From: Gordonia alkaliphila | GTDB lineage: Bacteria; Actinomycetota; Actinomycetes; Mycobacteriales; Mycobacteriaceae | Assembly (NCBI RefSeq): GCF_023017165.1 | Contig: NZ_JALKBW010000001.1 | Coordinates: 1,488,001 to 1,552,000 of the forward strand | Length of the DNA: 64,000 bases | Direction: 5' to 3' | Shown: piece after piece, positions 58,840-64,000 of the stretch | Position numbering within the stretch: position 1 is the stretch's first letter | How the letters are laid out: the number at the start of each line of letters is the position of its first letter | The notes under the pieces: model-generated | The model's input: the letters and a program-made list of their open reading frames with translations, nothing else | The model's database searches: none | What the model was told of the DNA's origin: nothing | Position numbers and translations under genes: made by a program

Positions 58840-59035
58840 GTCAGTCCCTCTCGGAGGGTGTCGGGGCGAGCAGATCAAGGATGCCCGAGAGGTCCGGTGC
58901 GACCTGTGCCCGCTGCACGTAATGCCGAGTCGTGACCTCGGTGCCCGAGTGCCCGAGTTGCGCAGCCGCATCGGTCAGTGACGCCTCGCGCTCGACCGAC
59001 GCGACCACCGATCAGCGCGGTGTGCCGAGGGCGTG
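58840..59035 (-). pseudogene. Tyrosine integrase remnant (C-terminal end)
   Basis: One frame reads VEREASLTDAAAQLGHSG and then TEVTTRHYVQRAQVAPDLSG, ending at 58840. It contains box III LGHS and the catalytic Tyr of phage integrases. Upstream, the expected Arg-box region is garbled: VTRPRHTA lies in another frame and an in-frame stop is present. The N-terminal three quarters are missing. The element cannot excise with its own integrase. Confidence 0.8.
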
Positions 59036-59041
59036 TCACCT

Positions 59042-59775
59042 TCACTCGTCGGGGTGCGGTGTCATCGTGGCGTTCGCCTTGGTCGGGTAGCGGGTCGTCC
59101 ACGGCACGATCGGTGAATCCTGCACCGGCCACGCGAAATAGCTCACCGTCGCCAGAACATCGTGCGCAAGCTGCCGCATCAACGCGAGGTGAGCGTTGCC
59201 GGCGTACTGCGGCACCCCGTTCTCGAATGGTGCCGCGCCCAGCCGCTCGAACTCGGCGACGATCGACAAGCCCTCACCGTGCCGCATCAGCGATTCGTAG
59301 AACCCGGCCAGGACGGCGTCGACGTGCGCGCCGCCGTCGTGGTCGGTCATGGCCCGCACGACAGCCCGCCGCGTGTAGCCAGTGCCGTCGTAGGAGAACA
59401 ACGTCTCACCCGACCACCAGTCGGCGACTGGTCGCGCGGTGTACCGCTGCGCACGGGCCGCGCTCACGCGCACCGGCTCCGGCCCGTTGAGGTCCAGGTG
59501 CACGACAAAGAAGTCCATCCACCAGTCGGGACCGTGCCGATTGTGTTCGGTGCCGAGCATCAGCGCCTCGGGTCCGTTCATCCCGAGGTGTGTGAGCAGC
59601 GACGTCGCGTGCCAGTGTCGTGGAACAACACGCGCAGCGAGGTCGCGATGCGCAGCGCCTCGTCCTCGTGGCCCTGGTCGAACAGCCAGCAGGACCGCTT
59701 GAGGAAGCCGATGTGACTCGACAGCAGTCGCCGGAAACGGTCAGCGGCGTCCTCGCGCTCGGACACCGTGGTCAC
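59042..59775 (-). CDS. Unrecognised island protein, frameshifted near 59620
   Basis: GTG 59775 opens a frame (VTTVSEREDAADRFRRLLSS, then HEDEALRIATSLRVLFHDTG) that runs into nonsense and stops at 59578. The adjacent frame reads ATSLLTHLGMNGPEALMLGT and continues to 59042. Together they make about 244 residues: a helical N-terminal part with LRVLFHDT..SLLTHLG, then a C-terminal region (WWMDFFVVHLDL, GYTRRAVVRAMTDHDGGAHV). One missing base in cgacactggcacgcg explains the break. ATG 59581 could alternatively start a separate 179-aa protein, since it overlaps the first stop as ATGA. Function unknown; last gene of the island operon. Confidence 0.6.
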
Positions 59776-60566
59776 GACCGTTTCGGTGGCAGCTTGTACG
59801 CGTTCGCCGGGTCGTCGATCACACGCTCGGGCATCAGCACCTCGGTAATCCACATGACACCGTGTGCGTCGTGGCGGAACGCCTCAACGCGGCGCACTGG
59901 CCCGTCGGCATCGGGATCGTGGTCGTCGAGCGGCTGGTAGTCGCCGCTGAACGGGTCGAGTTCTTCGCGGTAGGGCACCTTGCGAGCGATAACGGTCAGG
60001 TACTCGCGATTCGTGTTCACGATCGGCCCAATGCCGGCGTCTGCCGCTCGGGTCTCGTCGACGTTCTCCCAGAACGGTTTCCGTTGACTCACGCACACAT
60101 CGAGATACACGACCTCGTCGTCCACAGGTGCCGCGAACCGTGAGTGAATCGTCGCCGACGCCGCTGGCTCCGGCATCGGTGCCGATGGGGTTCCCCCGAC
60201 GAACATCGCGGGCCGATACATGAACCGCAGGACATGCCGTACGCCCGGCGCAACCTCGCGACCGGTGAACCACTGCGGCAGGTAGCCGCTGACGTCGATG
60301 ATTCGTGAGCCCTGTTCGGCTGCCCGCCCAAGGTTCTCGCGCACGACGTCGAGCTTGAACCCTGGTTCGCTCGTGTGCGGCCTGTCGTCGGCACCGTGCA
60401 AGCTGAGCTTGAGCGGAGTCGCGCCAACGCCGAGCGGCGACAGGTAGAACGACGTGCGGTGAGACCGGATATTCCACGCCCCACTCAGGATGCCCGTCAC
60501 CCTGCTCTGCACGACGAACACGATGCCGATCTCGCCGTTCATACTCGTCGGCTCAGGTTCGGTCAT
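59772..60566 (-). CDS. Unrecognised island protein (264 aa)
   Basis: A 264-residue soluble protein without signal peptide or membrane helices. Segments include GEIGIVFVVQSRVTGILSGA, FYLSPLGVGATPLKLSLHGA, VIARKVPYREELDPFSGDYQ and WITEVLMPERVIDDPANAYK. I recognise no family or catalytic motif. It is joined to its neighbours by an ATGA overlap upstream (60563-60566) and a GTGA overlap downstream (59772-59775), so equimolar expression with them is likely. Confidence 0.75.
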   Translation of the reverse strand: MTEPEPTSMNGEIGIVFVVQSRVTGILSGAWNIRSHRTSFYLSPLGVGATPLKLSLHGADDRPHTSEPGFKLDVVRENLGRAAEQGSRIIDVSGYLPQWFTGREVAPGVRHVLRFMYRPAMFVGGTPSAPMPEPAASATIHSRFAAPVDDEVVYLDVCVSQRKPFWENVDETRAADAGIGPIVNTNREYLTVIARKVPYREELDPFSGDYQPLDDHDPDADGPVRRVEAFRHDAHGVMWITEVLMPERVIDDPANAYKLPPKRS

Positions 60567-60664
60567 TCGCTCGCCGCCTGCCCGAACAGCGATGCATCAG
60601 CCCGCGTCGACGCGTCACCGTCGACGTGCCCGTACACGCGAATCATCATCGTCAGACACCTCAT
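60563..60664 (-). CDS. 33-codon ORF linked by ATGA overlaps on both sides
   Basis: A 33-residue frame (MRCLTMMIRVYGHVDGDAST, then RADASLFGQAASE). Its ATG overlaps the stop of the phosphoribosyltransferase gene (60661-60664) and its TGA overlaps the start of the next gene (60563-60566). The double overlap suggests it is translated, either as a microprotein or to carry ribosomes through. No homology is recognised. Confidence 0.5.
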   Translation of the reverse strand: MRCLTMMIRVYGHVDGDASTRADASLFGQAASE

Positions 60665-61476
60665 GGCTGGCGACCCACCAGGCAGCGGCCCTCGCGCACC
60701 ATGCACCGCAGCGCGTCGTAGTCCGACGTGCACATCCCCAGCAACGCGGCATGATCGGGCCAACTCCACTTCAACCATCGAGCAGCACACAGGCCTGTAA
60801 CGCTCTCTGCGCCTGCGAGTTTCAACGCGGCGGCTGCCGACTGAATACTCGCGCCCGTTGTCCATGTGTCATCGACAACGAGGACGTGTTTACCGCGGAC
60901 CGCACCCTGCCACTCGTCGGAGACCGCGAAGCGGTCTGCCCGTCGGACTCGCGTACACCCAGGGACGTAGCCGGGACCAAGGTCGAGCAGGAACCGCTGA
61001 ACGGCAGCCGGGTCGACGACCTGTCTGACTGCGGTGGCGAGTTGCTGAACGGGATGATCGCCCTGGCGCCCGCGTGACGATGGAACGTATGTGACCGAGT
61101 CCCACAGGTGCCCCAGTTCCTGCCGAATGCAGTCACCGTGCAGAAGCGTGCCGATGTTGACTATCAGGCGTAGGTCGTCGACCGAGCGCTGCACAGGCGG
61201 CGTCGCCTTGTAGGTCTGCATCAGGTGCGCAGATTGGTGCAGGTACGGCCGGTTGTCGCCCTGTGCGTATGTGAGCATCAACGTGTGGTCGCACATGAGG
61301 CCATTGAGTTCGGCGCGCGCATTGCTGCATTGCCCGCATACGGCAGATCCAGCCGACGGTCCCCTGCAGACGTCGCACGTTCCCGCATGGCCGATCTCGT
61401 ACACATTCCGCAGGAACCCGCCGACCCTGCCTTTGACAACCGCAGCCAGTGTGGCCGCAGTGGCCGCATCAACCAA
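60661..61476 (-). CDS. ComF-like phosphoribosyltransferase with zinc ribbon
   Basis: About 271 residues. An N-terminal CxxC...CxxC unit (CDVCRGPSAGSAVCGQCSN) is followed by the phosphoribosyltransferase fold with the PRPP loop VLVVDDTWTTGAS. This is the ComF/amidophosphoribosyltransferase-like layout. The C-terminal region adds LKWSWPDHAALLG, CTSDYDALRC and MVREGRC. TTG 61476 overlaps the end of dprA by 8 bp and is the only start before the Cys pair. Its pairing with DprA inside a mobile element argues for conflict or defence rather than competence; this is inference. Confidence 0.78.
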   Translation of the reverse strand: MVDAATAATLAAVVKGRVGGFLRNVYEIGHAGTCDVCRGPSAGSAVCGQCSNARAELNGLMCDHTLMLTYAQGDNRPYLHQSAHLMQTYKATPPVQRSVDDLRLIVNIGTLLHGDCIRQELGHLWDSVTYVPSSRGRQGDHPVQQLATAVRQVVDPAAVQRFLLDLGPGYVPGCTRVRRADRFAVSDEWQGAVRGKHVLVVDDTWTTGASIQSAAAALKLAGAESVTGLCAARWLKWSWPDHAALLGMCTSDYDALRCMVREGRCLVGRQP

Positions 61477-62377
61477 CGGACGCCAACAGTTCCGTGACCC
61501 GGTCGTCGAGCTCGACGATCTGCTCCACATGACGCAGCGCCTCGTCAGGTGTCCGAGCGACGTGCACGCCCGGCTGACCCACGAGCGCGGCTCCCCACGA
61601 CGTCGCCAGCGCAACGGCCTCGCTCAGCACCACCGCACGACCATGCGCGACAGCCTCGCGAGCCTGAATCCGCGTGCCGCTGTGCTCGCCGGCCTCGGCG
61701 ATCACGGTCGCGATGCCGTACGCGCTCATCACTGCGTTGCGCGCAGGAAAGGACCACTTGGTCGGCGCGAAGCCGGGAGCGAATTGCGACAGCAGCATTC
61801 CGCGCCGCCCGATCTCGGCCTGCAGGTCGCGGTTCGATCGCGGGTAGAAGTAGTCCAGGCCGTTCCCAAGAACCGCGACCGTCCGGCCCCCCGCACGCAG
61901 CGCGGCGGTGTGGGCAGCGGTGTCGATGCCCTCGGCGAGTCCGGCGACGACGGTCAGTTGGTAGTCGGTGAGTAACTGTGCGACTCGCTCGGCAAACTGC
62001 AGCCCGCGAGCACTCGCTCGACGCGAGCCGACTACCGATACCGCGCGATCAGCGGCGACGACCTCGCCCTGTGTGAACAGCAGCGGAGGCATCTGTCGAA
62101 CCGATCGGACCTGCTCGGGGTAGCTGGCATCGAACAGCGTGTGCAACGTGAACGGCCCGGCCTCCCACTCGCGCAGAGTGTGGCGCGCCTCGGCGAGCAG
62201 CTTCTCGGCGTCGGCGTTGTCGAACAGACCGGTCGGGTAGTGCTGCTCCCACACGGTCAGGGCATCGCCGGCCTCGATGACCTCGGCAGTGAGCTCGGGG
62301 TAGGAGAGGCCATCGGGCCGCGACTGAACGAGGGCCACGAGGGCGACCCGTTGTTCGTCTGCGTAATCGGCACCCAC
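61469..62377 (-). CDS. DprA-like (SMF/SLOG) protein
   Basis: A 302-residue Rossmann-type DprA domain: VSVVGSRRASARGLQFAERV, TVVAGLAEGIDTAAH, TVAVLGNGLDYFYPRSN, and FPARNAVMSAYGI in place of the usual FPxRNRIIAGLS. EAGEHSGTRIQAREA follows. The C-terminal winged helix of chromosomal DprA is absent, and the N terminus is a separate small domain. GTG 62377 has an excellent aggaggt six bases upstream. It is first in the five-gene island operon. DprA binds single-stranded DNA and loads RecA; SLOG relatives handle nucleotides in conflict systems. Confidence 0.85.
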   Translation of the reverse strand: MGADYADEQRVALVALVQSRPDGLSYPELTAEVIEAGDALTVWEQHYPTGLFDNADAEKLLAEARHTLREWEAGPFTLHTLFDASYPEQVRSVRQMPPLLFTQGEVVAADRAVSVVGSRRASARGLQFAERVAQLLTDYQLTVVAGLAEGIDTAAHTAALRAGGRTVAVLGNGLDYFYPRSNRDLQAEIGRRGMLLSQFAPGFAPTKWSFPARNAVMSAYGIATVIAEAGEHSGTRIQAREAVAHGRAVVLSEAVALATSWGAALVGQPGVHVARTPDEALRHVEQIVELDDRVTELLASVG

Positions 62378-62638
62378 CGGGCCACCTCCTGTCAGTTTCT
62401 CGCTGTTTCTGGCATGTTCTCATCCGCCACTGACAGACAGGTTACGACAGCAGCGGTCCGTCTCGGGAGTTGACGGGCGATCAGCGAGTTTCGACCCCGG
62501 TCACCGAATAGTCACCGTTTTCGGTGGATATCACCGGGTATCTCAGTCTATCGACGTGCCGCTCGAAATGGTCGTCGCCGCTGCTGAGCGCATCTCCCGA
62601 GCACTATCGAGATAGACCCCGATAGCCGCGATTTCTAG
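62378..62638. other. Promoter region of the island operon and right-end region
   Basis: No reading frame is convincing. Near dprA are actgacag-type repeats (62397-62440) and the ribosome-binding site; farther out lie the subterminal repeat and several short dyads (for example tatcgagata, gatagaccccgatag). The dprA promoter must be here, but I cannot fix its position. Confidence 0.45.
62501..62523 (+). repeat. Subterminal repeat, right (candidate integrase arm site)
   Basis: 22/23 identical to 58811-58833, same orientation, 116 bp inside attR. Confidence 0.6.
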
Positions 62639-62673
62639 CAGAAGGTTTGAGGTTCGAATCCCTACGGGCGCAC
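62639..62673 (+). repeat. attR of the tRNA-Arg element
   Basis: Second copy of the 35-bp tRNA-Arg 3' end. No 5' tRNA half precedes it, so it is not a functional tRNA. Confidence 0.88.
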
Positions 62674-62676
62674 TGA

Positions 62677-62713
62677 GAAAGGCCCCTCACCAGCACAATG
62701 GTGAGGGGCTTTC
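62677..62713 (+). terminator. Displaced original tRNA-Arg terminator
   Basis: gaaaggcccctcacca pairs with tggtgaggggctttc, 15 bp with one bulge, followed by ttc. It stands just after attR, as the chromosomal terminator would have before integration. Confidence 0.7.
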
Positions 62714-62824
62714 TTCATGTCCGCCGTTCGGCCCACCGCTAACCCGCCCGAAATGAATCGCGTCGCGGTGCGATCTCACGGTGGGGGCGCGTTCGTCCTT
62801 CTCTCGACCGGCACAATGGAAGCC

Positions 62825-63535
62825 ATGACCCGGCCATCCCGTGCTCCGCGGACCGCGCCGCCCTATCGGCAGCCGGTCGCGCGGGGGCAGAGCTATCCGC
62901 CGCTCGGCTTCACCGCCGACGGTGCGCCGCAGTATCAGTACCAGCCGCCCACCCCGGCCGCGGCGCCGACCGTCACCCCGCCGCCGGTGGAACCGCCGAC
63001 CCCGGTGGCGAGCCCGCCGAAGCCCCCGCAGGACCCGAAGAAGCGCATGCTCGGCGGTCTCGCCGCGGTGCTGGTCTTCGTCCTGGCTCTGGCCGCCGCG
63101 CTCACCTTCTTCTCCCGCGACGACGACAACCAGTTCGCCCAGCGCTCGGTGCCGCCGGCGACCCAGCCGCTCGACGACCCCTACCTCGACGACCTCGAGG
63201 ATCCCGGGCCCTCGGTCGACCCGAACGCGCCGAGCACGCCGCGGAGGACCACTCCGGGCGCGCCCGGAGCGATGGCGCCGACCGTGTACGAGGTGACCAC
63301 GGAGTCGCCCACCGCCGTGGTGTTCCTCAGCCGCGGACGGATGACGGTGGGCGACGCGCCCGGCGGGCCGTGGGTCCAGTCCACCGTCACCTACGACGGT
63401 CAGGCGCGCATCACGCTGCTCGTCCCGGAGGGCGAAGCGGCGTCGTGCCGGATCACGATCGACGGCGAGGAAGTGGCGACCGGGCAGATCGAGGCGTCGA
63501 CGAGCGTTCGCCTGCTCACGTGTGAGAGCGGATAG
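62825..63535 (+). CDS. MmpS-like membrane-anchored protein
   Basis: A 236-residue protein with a Pro-rich cytoplasmic N terminus of about 75 residues, one helix (MLGGLAAVLVFVLALAAALT), a Pro/Asp-rich linker and a C-terminal beta-rich domain (YEVTTESPTAVVFLSRGRMT, ASCRITIDGEEVATGQIEAS) with two Cys. This resembles MmpS/MmpS-like accessory proteins of lipid transporters. ATG 62825 has ggaag just upstream; ATG 62816 is possible. No MmpL is in the window. Confidence 0.65.
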   Translation: MTRPSRAPRTAPPYRQPVARGQSYPPLGFTADGAPQYQYQPPTPAAAPTVTPPPVEPPTPVASPPKPPQDPKKRMLGGLAAVLVFVLALAAALTFFSRDDDNQFAQRSVPPATQPLDDPYLDDLEDPGPSVDPNAPSTPRRTTPGAPGAMAPTVYEVTTESPTAVVFLSRGRMTVGDAPGGPWVQSTVTYDGQARITLLVPEGEAASCRITIDGEEVATGQIEASTSVRLLTCESG

Positions 63536-63551
63536 GGGTTACCGTAGAGCC

Positions 63552-64000
63552 GTGTCTCCTCGTGAATCGTCGAACGACGTCAAGGCCATGCACACGTGGC
63601 GCGCGGTGTACGCGGACAGCCTGGAGCAGGTCCGCATGAACATCAACGGCCGCCGTATCCGCGCCTACGGGCGGATCATCAGCGCGGCTGCCGACGACCA
63701 CGAGGCGTTCTCGGTGTCGTACGAGTTCGTCACCAACGACAACGGAAGTACGCGCCGACTCTCGGTCCGCATGCTCAAGGCGAGCGGGGAGAGCGCGCTC
63801 GACATCAGCCGTGACATGGACGGCCGCTGGATGGTGCAGACCCCGGACAGCATCGTGCGCAGCGACTTCGCCGGCGCCGACACCGTCGACCTGTGGCACT
63901 CGCCGTTCCTCAAGTCCGCGGTGATCCGTCGCCACGGCCTGCTCGGCGGTCAGGCCGCGATCGACGTTCCGGTGGTGGAGCTGAGCCTGCCGGAGTTCAG
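63552..64000 (+). CDS. Putative glycolipid-binding protein (DUF1089/PF06475-like), partial
   Basis: The frame from GTG 63552 is open to the window end (149 codons). Typical elements are MHTWRAVYADSLEQVRMNIN, RIRAYGRIISAAAD, the FSVSYEFVTND strand and DISRDMDGRWMVQ. The family binds glycolipid in one characterised case; the role here is unknown. It follows the MmpS-like gene by 16 bp. Confidence 0.75.
   Translation, partial: MSPRESSNDVKAMHTWRAVYADSLEQVRMNINGRRIRAYGRIISAAADDHEAFSVSYEFVTNDNGSTRRLSVRMLKASGESALDISRDMDGRWMVQTPDSIVRSDFAGADTVDLWHSPFLKSAVIRRHGLLGGQAAIDVPVVELSLPEF

Noticed and set aside
61469..62377. Chromosomal competence dprA/comF genes
   Set aside because: They lie within a tRNA-integrated element, lack the usual neighbours and the DprA winged helix, and share an overlapping operon with unknown genes.
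62639..62713. A second tRNA-Arg gene
   Set aside because: Only the 3' 35 bp are present; there is no acceptor 5' strand, D-arm or anticodon stem, so it is an att duplicate.

Overview
The window is chromosomal DNA from a high-GC, mycolic-acid-producing actinobacterium (Mycobacteriales). It carries the FadD32-Pks13-AccD4 mycolate condensation locus, three Emb arabinosyltransferases, AftA, DprE1/DprE2, GlfT1 with its Wzm/Wzt exporter, a GtrA protein and an antigen-85-like mycolyltransferase. Gene order is close to the Mycobacterium tuberculosis Rv3772-Rv3801c region. A Gordonia- or Tsukamurella-like genus fits, but the genus is inferred and not proven.

Layout. 1-8 kb (+): fadD32 (3' part), pks13 (with an apparent one-base frameshift) and accD4. 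8-9.2 kb (-): a VIT-type metal transporter and an ABM-domain protein. 9.3-19.4 kb (-): embC-embA-embB. 19.5-23.8 kb: a small membrane protein, aroQ, a DEAD-box helicase, a GAP-family protein and a metallo-beta-lactamase-fold hydrolase; this block separates embCAB from aftA. 23.8-28 kb (-): dprE1-dprE2-aftA, the decaprenyl-phosphoryl-arabinose and galactan-priming part of the pathway. 28-33 kb: universal stress protein, secreted lipase, GtrA, an F420-type oxidoreductase behind a KstR-like operator, and a frameshifted Ser/Thr kinase. 33-35.7 kb (-): wzm-wzt-glfT1 for galactan priming and export. 35.8-38.8 kb: a PLP-fold protein without the usual lysine, MarR, quinone oxidoreductase and tRNA-Ser(TGA).

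38.9-57.3 kb is mixed: an ABC exporter with its TetR and a perfect inverted-repeat operator, a decayed membrane gene, a Rho_N-type small protein, a stress group (Dps, ANTAR protein, response regulator), a LysR/YeiH pair, a hydroxyacid dehydrogenase, a DUF1254/1214-type protein, an aldehyde dehydrogenase/DUF779/GAF-regulator module, small membrane proteins, acyltransferase-3, thioesterase and the mycolyltransferase. Two promoters with GTTT-N15/16-GGGTAC architecture (dps and the small membrane genes) suggest a SigF/SigB-type stress regulon.

57.3-64 kb: hisC/pat, tRNA-Ser(GCT), tRNA-Arg(ACG), then a 3.9-kb element integrated in the 3' end of tRNA-Arg. The element is bounded by 35-bp direct repeats (34/35 identical) and has a near-identical 23-bp repeat inside each end plus the wreck of a tyrosine integrase. 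Its cargo is one tightly overlapping minus-strand operon: a DprA-like SLOG protein, a zinc-ribbon ComF-like phosphoribosyltransferase, a 33-codon ORF, an unrecognised 264-aa protein and a frameshifted unrecognised protein. This is the best candidate for an undescribed system, possibly a defence or conflict module. Beyond it lie an MmpS-like protein and a glycolipid-binding-type protein that runs off the window.

Three otherwise intact genes (pks13, the kinase and an island gene) are each broken by a single small indel. That pattern suggests consensus sequencing error as much as biology.
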